Source: Litchfieldella rifensis
GTDB lineage: Bacteria; Pseudomonadota; Gammaproteobacteria; Pseudomonadales; Halomonadaceae
Length of the DNA: 64,000 nt
Assembly: GCF_042646605.1 (NCBI RefSeq)
Contig: NZ_JBHRUG010000031.1
Span: forward strand, 62,001-126,000
Direction of reading: 5' to 3'
In this document: piece by piece, positions 33,243-41,629 of the stretch
Layout of the letters: every line of letters begins with the position of its first letter
Position numbering within the stretch: position 1 is the first letter of the stretch
Notes under the pieces: generated by a model
Databases searched by the model: none
What the model was told of the DNA's origin: nothing
The model's input: only the letters and a program-made list of their open reading frames with translations
Program-made: the position numbers and the translations under genes

Positions 33243-33899
33243 CTAGTTGAGGGCTTGGCCATTGCCACCGCGAATCACGCCCACACCGATCCCTTCGATT
33301 TCCAGTGCCTGATGGCGCAGGTCGATCTCGATCGGCGCGAACTCGGTATTCTCGGCGATCAGCCACACCCTGTGACCTTGGCGCTTGAAGCGCTTGACGG
33401 TGACGTCATCCTCCAGGCGCGCCACGACGATCTGGCCGTCACGCACGCGGTTGGTGCGATGCACGGCCAACAGGTCTCCTTCGAGGATGCCGATATCCTG
33501 CATCGACAGGCCGCGCACCCGTAGCAGGTAGTCGGCCCGCGGGGTGAAGAAGTCCGGCGAGAGAGGGCAATGGCGGTCGATATGCTCTGCGGCCAGGATC
33601 GGGCTTCCCGCCGCCACATCGCCAACGATAGGCAAGCCATTGGCGTTCGCGGTATCGGTCTCGTCGCCGCCGCTCTCGTTCTCCTGGCTGGCCAGGCGAA
33701 TACCGCGAGAGGTGCCGGCAACCATGCGGATCACTCCCTTCTTGTTGAGGGCGCGCAGGTGTTCTTCGGCGGCATTGGGCGAACGGAATCCCAGCGCCCT
33801 GGCGATCTCGGCTCGGGTCGGGGGATAACCCAGCTCATGCATGGTCTTGACGATGAAGTCGTAGACGTTCTGCTGGCGTGGCGTGAGAGGGCGGGTCAT
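33243..33899 (-). CDS. lexA: SOS repressor LexA
   Basis: Repressor with autoproteolysis, 218 residues. N-terminal winged helix (LTPRQQNVYDFIVKTMHELGYPPTRAEIARALGF), cleavage site VAAGSPI (Ala-Gly), catalytic Ser in VRGLSMQDIGI and catalytic Lys in DVTVKRFKR. It lies upstream of dinB in one operon and divergent from psrA. A good SOS box is 26 bp upstream of the ATG, so autoregulation is expected. Confidence 0.97.
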   Translation of the reverse strand: MTRPLTPRQQNVYDFIVKTMHELGYPPTRAEIARALGFRSPNAAEEHLRALNKKGVIRMVAGTSRGIRLASQENESGGDETDTANANGLPIVGDVAAGSPILAAEHIDRHCPLSPDFFTPRADYLLRVRGLSMQDIGILEGDLLAVHRTNRVRDGQIVVARLEDDVTVKRFKRQGHRVWLIAENTEFAPIEIDLRHQALEIEGIGVGVIRGGNGQALN

Positions 33900-33924
33900 G
33901 CGGCCTCCGCTTCGATGTTGGGAT

Positions 33925-33940
33925 TTGTTCAAGTATACAG
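33925..33940 (-). promoter_or_regulatory. LexA (SOS) box
   Basis: TTGT-N8-ACAG on the plus strand, i.e. CTGT-ATACTTGA-ACAA on the minus strand: 7 of 8 conserved bases of CTGT-N8-ACAG. Located just upstream of lexA. Confidence 0.75.
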
Positions 33941-34042
33941 CATGTGTTTACATCCAGTAATGGTCATTTGCACATACGCAGCTTCGTTTTAAACGGGGCG
34001 GATTGTGACAATCGGCAATGCAGCGTAAACTCTACAATGTTT

Positions 34043-34056
34043 AAAACAGATGTTTA
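34043..34056 (+). promoter_or_regulatory. PsrA-like operator
   Basis: AAAC-AGAT-GTTT fits the core of the Pseudomonas PsrA site (AAAC-N2..4-GTTT) and lies 23 bp before psrA. A wider TAAAC-N8-GTTTA pair overlaps it upstream. PsrA is known to repress its own gene in Pseudomonas, which supports the call. Confidence 0.6.
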
Positions 34057-34078
34057 TAGATAAGCAAGAGGCTAGCCG

Positions 34079-34747
34079 ATGGCCCAGACCGATACCGTGA
34101 CGCGGATTCTCGATACCGCCGAAGTACTGTTTGCCGAGCGTGGCTTCGCCGAGACCTCACTGCGCAATATTACCAGCAAGGCCAAGGTCAACCTGGCGGC
34201 GGTGAACTATCATTTCGGCTCCAAGAAGTCGCTTATCCAGGCAGTGTTCGCGCGTTATCTGGATCCTTTCACCGAACGTTTTCACACCGCACTCGATGAG
34301 CTCGAGGCCAAATACGAAGGGGAGGTCATCCCCCTGGAAGAACTGCTCGAGACCATGGCGCGCTGCGTGCTGGAGGTGCCTGCCGAACGCAACAGCCTCA
34401 AGGTCTTCATGAAGCTCCTGGGGTTGGCCTACAGTCAAGCGCAGGGTCACCTGCGACGCTATATTCAGGAACACTACGGCAGTGTCTTCACCCGTTTCAC
34501 CGGGTTGGTACGCCAGGCCACCCCGGATCTGCCCGATGCTGAACGCTTCTGGCGCCTGCACTTCATGCTGGGTACGGTGATCTTTACCTTGTCGGGGCTC
34601 GACGCCTTGCGTGATATCGCCGAGCAGGATTATGGCGAGCATGTCAGTGTGCGCGACCTGATTCGCCGTCTGCGGCCAGTGGTGGTGGCCGGGATGAATG
34701 CTCCGATACCGGCGTCGAGTGGCGATATGCTGCCGGCAGCGGGGTGA
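34079..34747 (+). CDS. psrA: TetR-family fatty-acid-responsive regulator PsrA
   Basis: A 222-residue TetR regulator. The N-terminal DNA-binding helix-turn-helix is RILDTAEVLFAERGFAETSLRNITSKAKVNLAAVNYHFGSK (read as three helices), nearly the Pseudomonas PsrA sequence, followed by LIQAVFARYLDPF. In Pseudomonas, PsrA senses long-chain acyl ligands and controls beta-oxidation and rpoS. The neighbourhood with lexA and nagZ is the same there. It overlaps functionally with the acyl-CoA genes further right in this window, which may be targets. Confidence 0.88.
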   Translation: MAQTDTVTRILDTAEVLFAERGFAETSLRNITSKAKVNLAAVNYHFGSKKSLIQAVFARYLDPFTERFHTALDELEAKYEGEVIPLEELLETMARCVLEVPAERNSLKVFMKLLGLAYSQAQGHLRRYIQEHYGSVFTRFTGLVRQATPDLPDAERFWRLHFMLGTVIFTLSGLDALRDIAEQDYGEHVSVRDLIRRLRPVVVAGMNAPIPASSGDMLPAAG

Positions 34748-34751
34748 GACG

Positions 34752-35270
34752 ATGCACACGCCGAGGCTTGCCGAATTGCCGCCGCGCGATGCCCCATGGG
34801 TGGAGATCGACCTCAGTCGCCAATGTCTGGTCATGTGGCGGGGCGAGGAGAGGGTGGGGCAGCATGCCATATCCAGTGGCCGTGCGGGGGCGGGGCAACG
34901 CGAGGGCAGTGGTCAGACACCGCTTGGCTGGCACTACGTGCGGGCCGCGATCGGCGACGGCCTGCCGCGTGGCACGGTGTTCCGCGGACGGCGACCCACC
35001 GGCGAGATCTTCGATGAGACGCTGGCAGCGGCCCATCCCGAGCGAGACTGGATCCTGACCCGTATCCTGTGGCTGTGCGGTCTCGAGCGGGGCATCAACC
35101 GAGGCGGCGACCGTGACTCTCAACGACGCTATATTTACCTGCATGGCACCCCTCCCGGCGAGCCGATGGGAATGGCGGCTTCGCACGGCTGCATTCGGTT
35201 GCGTGACGATGCCTTGCTCGAGGTCTTTTCCCTGGCGGTGCCAGGCACGCCGGTATGGGTGCACGATTGA
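34752..35270 (+). CDS. L,D-transpeptidase (YkuD) family protein without signal peptide
   Basis: A 172-residue YkuD-fold protein starting 4 bp after psrA. The strand VEIDLSRQCLVMWRGEE opens the fold; the catalytic motif is YLHGTPPG followed by SHGCIRLRDDALLEVF, with the nucleophile Cys. Members cross-link peptidoglycan or attach lipoproteins to it. No N-terminal signal peptide is seen (start MHTPRLAELPPRDAPW), which is odd for a periplasmic enzyme; the frame is open upstream but does not supply a signal. It may act unexported or be exported another way. Confidence 0.85.
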   Translation: MHTPRLAELPPRDAPWVEIDLSRQCLVMWRGEERVGQHAISSGRAGAGQREGSGQTPLGWHYVRAAIGDGLPRGTVFRGRRPTGEIFDETLAAAHPERDWILTRILWLCGLERGINRGGDRDSQRRYIYLHGTPPGEPMGMAASHGCIRLRDDALLEVFSLAVPGTPVWVHD

Positions 35271-35325
35271 GTGCCGCTGTGCCGGGCGCTAGAATCTCCC
35301 TCCTTCAAAGCCAAGGAAGCAGACC

Positions 35326-36351
35326 ATGACCCAACCTCTCGGCCCGGTGATGCTCGATCTGGAGGGGCCCAGCCTCAAGCGTGCGGAGCGTGAGTTGCTC
35401 CAGCACCCCGAGGTGGGTGGCGTAATCCTTTTCGCTCGCAACATCGAAAGTGCCGCTCAGGTGCAGGCACTGTGCGCGTCCTTGCGCCGCTTGCGTCCCG
35501 ACCTGCTGTTGGCCATCGATCAGGAGGGCGGTCGGGTCCAGCGCCTGCGTGAGGGCGTGACGCGTCTGCCGGCCATGCGTCGCCTGGCCCAGGGCTATGA
35601 CGATGACCCGCATGCTGCCGTGCAACGCTGCCAGGACGCCGGTTGGCTGCTGGGCATGGAAATGGCTGCCTGTGGCCTGGACCTGACCTTCGCCCCGGTA
35701 CTGGATGTCGACGGCGGTGCGTCGACGGTGATTGGCGATCGCAGTTTCTCCGCGGACCCCCGGGCCGTGGCGGTGTTGGGGGGCGCGTTCATCGCGGGCC
35801 TGCACGAGGCCGGCATGGTGGCGGTGGGCAAGCATTTTCCGGGCCATGGCGGGGTGGCCGCCGACTCACACCTGGAACTCCCGGTCGATCCACGGCCCCT
35901 CGATGACCTGCGTCACCATGACCTGGTGCCCTTCACCGAGTTGGCCTCGCGCCTGGATGGCGTGATGCCGGCGCATGTGGTGTATTCGGCCTTCGATGAC
36001 CGGCCGGCCGGTTTTTCTCCCAGTTGGCTGGGTTTTCTACGTGAGGACCTGGGATTCAAGGGAGCGATCTTTTCCGACGACTTGTCCATGGCCGGCGCCG
36101 CGCTGGCGGGGGACCCCGCCAGCCGTGCCCTGGCGGCATTGAACGCCGGCTGCGACATGGTGCTGGTATGCAATGATCGCGACGCAGCATTGGCCGCCGT
36201 GATCGCTTGCCAAGGACGCGCCAGCAAGCGCCACGCCAAGCTGCGCTATGGGCGCGCTCGCCCCCAGCTCGATGCCTTGGCGGCGCTGTCACGCTGGCGC
36301 CGCGTGCATGCCCATATGGAAGCGCTGGCTGGCCACCCTTCCTCCACCTGA
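35326..36351 (+). CDS. nagZ: Beta-N-acetylhexosaminidase, peptidoglycan recycling
   Basis: Glycoside hydrolase family 3 enzyme, 341 residues, cleaving GlcNAc from anhydro-muropeptides in the cytosol. Landmarks: MLDLEGPSL at the start, LLAIDQEGGRVQRLR, the substrate/proton-relay motif VGKHFPGHGG with ADSH, and the nucleophile region FSDDLSMAGA. Ribosome binding site AAGGAAG before the ATG. The adjacent L,D-transpeptidase gene gives a cell-wall theme. Confidence 0.96.
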   Translation: MTQPLGPVMLDLEGPSLKRAERELLQHPEVGGVILFARNIESAAQVQALCASLRRLRPDLLLAIDQEGGRVQRLREGVTRLPAMRRLAQGYDDDPHAAVQRCQDAGWLLGMEMAACGLDLTFAPVLDVDGGASTVIGDRSFSADPRAVAVLGGAFIAGLHEAGMVAVGKHFPGHGGVAADSHLELPVDPRPLDDLRHHDLVPFTELASRLDGVMPAHVVYSAFDDRPAGFSPSWLGFLREDLGFKGAIFSDDLSMAGAALAGDPASRALAALNAGCDMVLVCNDRDAALAAVIACQGRASKRHAKLRYGRARPQLDALAALSRWRRVHAHMEALAGHPSST

Positions 36352-36361
36352 TCTGCTGTTG

Positions 36362-36952
36362 ATGATGGATTCCATGCCTAAACTCGATCCCCAGTTCCAT
36401 GAATCGCTGACCACGATGCGTGGTGTCATGGAGCACGCCGACTGCTTGATTTCCCAGACCGAGGTCGAGCGTGCGCTCGATCGCATGGCCGAGGAAATTA
36501 CCGCCCATCTGGGTGACAAGTTGCCAGTGTTCTATTGCGTGATGAATGGTGGCCTGATTACCACCGGCCACCTCTTGACGCGACTGGGTTTCCCTCTCGA
36601 GGTCGACTATCTTCACGCCACCCGTTATCGCGGCGGCTTGCGTGGCGGTCAACTGTTCTGGCGGGTGTCGCCGGAGATTCCCATGGCCGGGCGTCATGTG
36701 GTGATCGTCGATGACATCCTCGACGAGGGGACGACGCTCGCCGCCATTCTCGACTATTGTCGCGAGGCCGGGGCAGCGAGCATTTCCACTGCGGTACTGG
36801 TCGACAAGCGCCATGATCGCAAGGCCGTGCCGGGGCTCAAGGCCGACTACTGCAGCCTGGAGGTCGCCGACCGTTACGTGTTCGGGTTCGGCATGGACTA
36901 CAAGGGCTACTGGCGTAATGCGCCGGGTATCTTCGCCCCCAAGGGGTTGTAG
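36362..36952 (+). CDS. hpt: Hypoxanthine(-guanine) phosphoribosyltransferase
   Basis: A type I PRTase of about 196 residues resembling Pseudomonas HPRT-like proteins: VFYCVMNGGLITTGHLLTRL, DYLHATRYRGG, the PRPP motif HVVIVDDILDEGTTLAAI, VLVDKRHDRK and a tail YVFGFGMDYKGYWRNAPG. Start is uncertain among ATGs at 36362, 36365 and 36374, none with a strong ribosome binding site. It lies between nagZ and the methylthioinosine phosphorylase, whose product hypoxanthine it can salvage. Confidence 0.9.
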   Translation: MMDSMPKLDPQFHESLTTMRGVMEHADCLISQTEVERALDRMAEEITAHLGDKLPVFYCVMNGGLITTGHLLTRLGFPLEVDYLHATRYRGGLRGGQLFWRVSPEIPMAGRHVVIVDDILDEGTTLAAILDYCREAGAASISTAVLVDKRHDRKAVPGLKADYCSLEVADRYVFGFGMDYKGYWRNAPGIFAPKGL

Positions 36953-36997
36953 GGTACCGAACGCAAGCTATTCGTGGTGCAAACAGGGAGCTTCAGT

Positions 36998-37726
36998 ATG
37001 CTGGCGATTATCGGCGGTACCGGCTTGGCCGAAATGGAGGGCCTGGAGATCATTCGGCGACATGGTGCCGAGACACCGCTGGGGGCGGCATCGTGTGGGG
37101 TCATCGAGGGGGTATTGAATGGCCATGAGGTGCTGTTTCTGCCGCGCCACGGTCAGCCGCACAAGCTGCCGCCGCACCGGGTCAATTACCGGGCCAACCT
37201 ATGGGCGCTCAAGCAGGCCGGCGCATCGCGCATCGTCGGTATCAATGCCGTGGGCGGGATCGATCCCGAACTGGTGCCTGGCGCGTTGGTGGTGCCGGAT
37301 CAGGTGATCGATTACACCATCGGTCGTGAATCGACGTACTTCGATGGTCGCTTCAAGCCACTGGCGCATATCGACTTTTCCTGGCCCTATGACGCTGAGT
37401 CGCGCCAGACGCTGTTGATGGCCGCGCAACAGGCCGGTGAAGCGATGGTGGATGGGGGCGTCTATGGCTGTACCCAAGGCCCTCGCTTGGAAACCGCCGC
37501 CGAGATCGCCCGCATGGCTCGCGACGGCTGTTCCCTGGTGGGCATGACCGGAATGCCGGAGGCCGTGTTGGCCAGGGAGTTGGAGATTCCCTATGCCTGC
37601 CTGGCGCTGGTGGTCAATCCCGCCGCCGGCGTGGTCGATACCGAGATCACCATGGCCGAGATCGAAGCCGTCCTGGAGAGCGGCCTCGAACGGGTCAAGA
37701 AGGTGATACGGGCGCTGCTCGGCTAG
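36998..37726 (+). CDS. mtnP: S-methyl-5'-thioinosine/thioadenosine phosphorylase
   Basis: Purine nucleoside phosphorylase family, MTAP branch, 242 residues. LAIIGGTGLAEMEG (phosphate loop), LPRHGQPHKLPPHRVNYRANLWALK, GINAVGGIDPELVPG and TQGPRLETAAEIARMARDGCSLVGMTGMPEA are visible. The gene next to nagZ-psrA in Pseudomonas encodes a methylthioinosine-specific enzyme, so that activity is likely here; methylthioadenosine is the alternative. The hypoxanthine it would release fits the preceding hpt gene. Confidence 0.88.
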   Translation: MLAIIGGTGLAEMEGLEIIRRHGAETPLGAASCGVIEGVLNGHEVLFLPRHGQPHKLPPHRVNYRANLWALKQAGASRIVGINAVGGIDPELVPGALVVPDQVIDYTIGRESTYFDGRFKPLAHIDFSWPYDAESRQTLLMAAQQAGEAMVDGGVYGCTQGPRLETAAEIARMARDGCSLVGMTGMPEAVLARELEIPYACLALVVNPAAGVVDTEITMAEIEAVLESGLERVKKVIRALLG

Positions 37727-37733
37727 TTATTAT

Positions 37734-37768
37734 GGGCTACGGGCTACGGGCTACGGGCTACGGGCTAC
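37734..37768. repeat. Heptanucleotide tandem array (GGGCTAC)
   Basis: Five exact GGGCTAC units directly after the mtnP stop, then a degenerate GGGCCGC. One base per unit differs from the GGGCTTC array at 13972. Confidence 0.92.
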
Positions 37769-37820
37769 GGGCCGCGAGCATGCTAGCCATAAAGGCAACC
37801 AGCCATCACAATCCCTGCTC

Positions 37821-37924
37821 GAAGCTCGAAGCTCGAAGCTCGAAGCTCGAAGCTCGAAGCTCGAAGCTCGAAGCTCGAAGCTCGAAGCTCGAAGCTCGAA
37901 GCTCGAAGCTCGAAGCTCGAAGCT
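37821..37924. repeat. Heptanucleotide tandem array (GAAGCTC / GAGCTTC)
   Basis: Fourteen exact GAAGCTC units plus six bases of a fifteenth. The minus-strand unit is GAGCTTC, one base from GGGCTTC. It ends 4 bp before the stop codon of the minus-strand acyl-CoA synthetase gene, at a 3'-3' junction. Confidence 0.95.
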
Positions 37925-37928
37925 GCCG

Positions 37929-39656
37929 TCAAAGCCCTAACTCGTGGGTGGCTTCCTCACGCATCTTGAATTTCTGGACCTTGCCGGTGACGGTCATCGG
38001 AAAGGCGTCGACGAACTTCACGTAGCGCGGGATCTTGTAATGGGCGATCTTGCCCTTGCAGAATTCCTTCAGTTCCTCGGCGTCGAGGGTTTCGCCGTCG
38101 CTGAGCTTGACCCACGCCATGATTTCCTCGCCATATTTCTCGTCGGGTACGCCGATCACCTGGACATCGGAGATCGCCGGGTGGGTGTAGAGGAAGTCCT
38201 CGATCTCGCGCGGGTAGATGTTCTCGCCGCCGCGGATGATCATGTCCTTGATGCGCCCCACAATGGCCACATAGCCGTCGTCGTCCATGGTCGCGAGATC
38301 CCCGGTGTGCATCCAGCCGGCGGCATCGATGGACGTGGCAGTGGCCTCCTGGTTTTCCCAGTAGCCGAGCATCACGCTGTAACCACGGGTGCACAGCTCG
38401 CCTTTCTCGCCGCGTGGGACCACGGCGCCGGTAGACGGGTCGACCAGCTTGACTTCCAGGTGGGGGTGGATGGTGCCCACCGTGGTTACACGCTTGTCGA
38501 GCGGCGCGTCCATCTGGGTCTGGAAGCTCACCGGGCTGGTTTCGGTCATGCCATAGCAGATGGTCACGCCATCCATGTGCATCTTGTCGATGACCTGGCG
38601 CATCACCTCGATGGGGCAGATGGAGCCGGCCATGACGCCGGTGCGCAGCGTGGAGAGGTCGAACTCCTGGAAGCGCGGGTGTTCGAGTTCGGCGATGAAC
38701 ATGGTCGGTACGCCATACAGGGCTGTCGCCTTCTCGTCGGCAACGGCCTGCAGGGTCGCCTCCGGGTCGAAACCGTCGCCGGGATAGATCATGGCCGCGC
38801 CATGCGTCATGCAGCCCAGGTTGCCCATCACCATGCCGAAGCAGTGATACAGCGGTACCGGGATCACCAGCCGGTCCTGCTCGGAGAATCCCATGGTACG
38901 GGCGACGAAGAAACCGTTGTTGAGGATGTTGTGATGCGACAGGGTGGCGCCCTTGGGCGCCCCGGTGGTGCCGGAGGTGTACTGGATGTTGATCGGCTCG
39001 TCGAACTGCAGGCTGGCCTGCAGTTCGGCCAGGCGCGCGGCCTCGACTTCGTCGGCGCGCTCGAGCAGTGCCTGCCAGGTCAGCATGCCGGGCAGGGCGC
39101 GAGCGGCATCCAGGCAGATCACCCGCTCGAGAGAAGGCAGGCGTGAGCAGGAGAGCCCATGCGCACGCTGCTGGGTGAGTTCGGGGACCAGTTCCGCCAC
39201 CATCGCCACGTAGTCGGAGGCCTTGAAGGCGCCTTGCAGGATCAGTGTCGAGGTGCCGGACTGCTTGAGTGCATATTCCAGCTCGTGGGTGCGGTAACTG
39301 GGGTTGATGTTGACCAGGATGGCACCGATCTTGGCGGTGGCGAACTGGGTGATGGCCCATTCGGCACAATTGGGCGACCAGATGCCGACCCGGTCGCCTT
39401 TCTTCACTCCCACCGCCAGCAGGGCCCGGGCAGCCTCGTTGACAGCCGTCTGCAGTTCACGCCAGCGATAGCGCAGGTTCTGCTGCAGGCTGAGCAAGGC
39501 GTCGCGCTCGGGAAAGCGCTCGACCGTTTCGTCGAAGCATTCACCAATGGTCTGGCCCTTCAGCGGGGTATCGCTGATGCCGCTGACATAGCTGTTGCGA
39601 GGGGCGTGCGGAGAGCTGTCATAGGGTGAGTTCTGGCGTGGCATGGTGTTTCTCAT
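37929..39656 (-). CDS. AMP-binding acyl-CoA synthetase (FadD-like)
   Basis: Adenylate-forming enzyme, 575 residues, activating a carboxylic acid to its CoA thioester. P-loop YTSGTTGAPKGATLSHHN, then YGMTETSPVSF, HTGDLATMDDDGYVAIVGRIKDMIIRGGENIYP and the catalytic Lys in MTVTGKVQKFK are intact. The set is closest to medium/long or branched fatty acid synthetases. The start at 39656 gives an N-terminal extension; ATG at 39644 is an alternative. Next to a LiuR-type regulator and branched-chain acyl-CoA genes, it may act on branched acids. Confidence 0.9.
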   Translation of the reverse strand: MRNTMPRQNSPYDSSPHAPRNSYVSGISDTPLKGQTIGECFDETVERFPERDALLSLQQNLRYRWRELQTAVNEAARALLAVGVKKGDRVGIWSPNCAEWAITQFATAKIGAILVNINPSYRTHELEYALKQSGTSTLILQGAFKASDYVAMVAELVPELTQQRAHGLSCSRLPSLERVICLDAARALPGMLTWQALLERADEVEAARLAELQASLQFDEPINIQYTSGTTGAPKGATLSHHNILNNGFFVARTMGFSEQDRLVIPVPLYHCFGMVMGNLGCMTHGAAMIYPGDGFDPEATLQAVADEKATALYGVPTMFIAELEHPRFQEFDLSTLRTGVMAGSICPIEVMRQVIDKMHMDGVTICYGMTETSPVSFQTQMDAPLDKRVTTVGTIHPHLEVKLVDPSTGAVVPRGEKGELCTRGYSVMLGYWENQEATATSIDAAGWMHTGDLATMDDDGYVAIVGRIKDMIIRGGENIYPREIEDFLYTHPAISDVQVIGVPDEKYGEEIMAWVKLSDGETLDAEELKEFCKGKIAHYKIPRYVKFVDAFPMTVTGKVQKFKMREEATHELGL

Positions 39657-39716
39657 CTTGTTGTCGGTCGATAGCGGATGGTGAGCGACACGCTGAGAGA
39701 CATGGTCGGCCGTCCT

Positions 39717-40166
39717 TCAACGCGATGGTTGTCGGCGCAGGTTATCGAGCGCCTCCTGGCAGCGTATTTCCACATCATCGAGTTCACGTTGCATCAGGCG
39801 GATGTCCTCGAGCTGACGCTCCATGTTGGCGCGCTTCTCGGCGAGAATCTCCAGCAGGCGTTGCAACTGTCGGGCATTGCCGTCGGGCATGGCGTCGTAG
39901 AGTTCGATGACTTCACGAATTTCCGCCAGCGAGAACCCCAGTCGCTTGCCGCGCAGGGTGAGCTTGAGCCGGACGCGGTCCTTGTCGTGGTAGATTCGAG
40001 TCTGTCCGCGCCGTTCCGGTTCCAGCAGGCCTTCCTGCTCGTAGAAGCGGATGGTGCGCGGTGTGACTTCGAACAACTTGGCCAGTTCGCCGATCGAGTA
40101 GGTGCGACGTTGCCGTGCCGGTGATGGCGCATCGGTCAGCATGGCTTCCCGGGTGGGGTCGTTCAT
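39717..40166 (-). CDS. liuR: MerR-family regulator, LiuR type
   Basis: A 149-residue MerR regulator: winged helix TYSIGELAKLFEVTPRTIRFYEQEGLLEPERRGQTRIY, a dimerisation coiled coil (LQRLLEILAEKRANMERQLEDIRLMQREL), and no metal-binding cysteine cluster. This matches LiuR, the regulator of branched-chain amino acid breakdown in proteobacteria. It lies between the synthetase gene (60 bp downstream) and the divergent acyl-CoA dehydrogenase operon, with the palindrome TTTACGTAAA in the spacer. AAAGGAA precedes the ATG. Confidence 0.88.
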   Translation of the reverse strand: MNDPTREAMLTDAPSPARQRRTYSIGELAKLFEVTPRTIRFYEQEGLLEPERRGQTRIYHDKDRVRLKLTLRGKRLGFSLAEIREVIELYDAMPDGNARQLQRLLEILAEKRANMERQLEDIRLMQRELDDVEIRCQEALDNLRRQPSR

Positions 40167-40243
40167 GGCGGAATTCCTTTACGAGGCCGGGACGAGAAAG
40201 GAATGATCTCCGATCCCAATCGTGCCTTCCAGCCTAGTTGTAG

Positions 40244-40272
40244 TTGACGTTTACGTAAAGTGCCTGTAGACC
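40244..40272 (+). promoter_or_regulatory. LiuR-type operator within promoter
   Basis: TTGACG (-35-like, 40244-40249) is followed by the perfect palindrome TTTACGTAAA (40250-40259) and TAGACC (40267-40272). A MerR protein bound between -35 and -10 is the family's usual mode. The TTGACGTTTACGTAAA run matches known LiuR sites. Confidence 0.7.
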
Positions 40273-40414
40273 AAGGGCTGACTTGCCCCGAACCAAGCAA
40301 GTGCTAGGTTGGTGGCATCGAAACCAGTCCTTACGCAGGATGGCCCTGTTGGCCCCTGCCATGAACGATCGCTTGCGGGCGTGCCGTCCGCTCAAGGCGA
40401 GAGAGGAGACCGAC

Positions 40415-41581
40415 ATGGATTTTTCCCTATCAGACGATCAGCGAGCGCTGCAGCAGGCGGCAGCGGATTTCTCCCGTGCCGAACTCGTCGAGCACGCCGC
40501 GCGGTGGGATGCCGAGTCTCACTTTCCCGTGGATGTCATCAAGCGGGCCGGTGAAGCGGGCTTCCTGGGGATCTACATTCCCGAAGACCGTGGTGGGTTG
40601 GGGTTATCGCGTCTCGATGCCGCATTGATTTTCGAGCAGCTCGCACAAGGCTGCATTTCGACCACGGCGTATCTGACCATTCACAACATGGCAAGTTGGA
40701 TGGTCGCCAACTGGGGGAGCGAGGCACTGCGCGAGACCTGGTTGGCACGGCTGATCAGCGGTGAGCTGTTGGCCTCCTACTGCCTGACCGAGCCGGGCTC
40801 GGGGTCGGACGCCGCCAACCTGCGGACCAAGGCGGTGCGAGAGGGTGACGAGTATGTGCTCAGCGGCTCGAAGATGTTCATCTCCGGCGCCGGAGCCACC
40901 GACATGCTGGTGGTGATGGCTCGCACCGGCGCGGCGGACAGCGGTGCGGCGGGGGTTTCGACGTTTCTGATTGCCGCCGACAGCCCCGGCATCGAATACG
41001 GCAAGAACGAGGACAAGATGGGCTGGAAGAGTCAGCCGACACGCCTGGTCAGCTTCGACGGCGTCCGGGTACCGGCCGGTAATCGCCTCGGCGAGGAAGG
41101 AGAGGGCTTCAAGATAGCCATGAAGGGCCTCGACGGGGGGCGGCTGAACATCGCCAGTTGCTCGCTGGGGGCGGCCCAGCAGGCACTGACGCTATCGCGC
41201 GACTATCTGCGCGAGCGTCGTCAATTCGGTCGGGAGCTGGCCAGCTTCCAGGCTTTGCAGTTCAAGATGGCCGACATGGCGACCGAGCTGACCGCGGCCC
41301 GCTGGATGGTACGCCAGGCCGCCTGGCGGCTGGACCAGGGCGACCCCGAGGCCACCGCTCATTGTGCCATGGCCAAGCGCATCGCCACGGACATGGGCTT
41401 TCAGGTCTGCAACGAGGCCCTGCAGCTACATGGCGGCTACGGTTATATCAAGGAGTATCCACTCGAGCGCCTGGTGCGCGATACACGGGTGCACCAGATT
41501 CTCGAGGGAACCAACGAGATCATGCGCGTGATCGTCGCACGCCGCCTGTTTACCGATGGCATGATCGAGTCACTGCAGTAA
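40415..41581 (+). CDS. Isobutyryl-CoA dehydrogenase (acyl-CoA dehydrogenase family)
   Basis: FAD enzyme of 388 residues. Family motifs are YCLTEPGSGSDAANLRTKAV, FISGAGATD, RRQFGRELASFQALQFKMADM, LHGGYGYIKEYPLERLVRD and the catalytic Glu in ILEGTNEIMRVIVARRL. The sequence MDFSLSDDQ...AGFLGIYIPEDRGGLGLSRLD is typical of isobutyryl-CoA dehydrogenase of valine catabolism, and the next two genes are later steps of that route. GAGAGGAG precedes the ATG. First gene of the LiuR-controlled plus-strand operon. Confidence 0.9.
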   Translation: MDFSLSDDQRALQQAAADFSRAELVEHAARWDAESHFPVDVIKRAGEAGFLGIYIPEDRGGLGLSRLDAALIFEQLAQGCISTTAYLTIHNMASWMVANWGSEALRETWLARLISGELLASYCLTEPGSGSDAANLRTKAVREGDEYVLSGSKMFISGAGATDMLVVMARTGAADSGAAGVSTFLIAADSPGIEYGKNEDKMGWKSQPTRLVSFDGVRVPAGNRLGEEGEGFKIAMKGLDGGRLNIASCSLGAAQQALTLSRDYLRERRQFGRELASFQALQFKMADMATELTAARWMVRQAAWRLDQGDPEATAHCAMAKRIATDMGFQVCNEALQLHGGYGYIKEYPLERLVRDTRVHQILEGTNEIMRVIVARRLFTDGMIESLQ

Positions 41582-41629
41582 CGAGTCACAGTAGTAATGG
41601 GTGCACCGCTATCACAAGGAGACCTGTGA

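Noticed and set aside
37944..39146. 400-codon plus-strand ORF
   Set aside because: Antisense to the acyl-CoA synthetase; composition typical of shadows.
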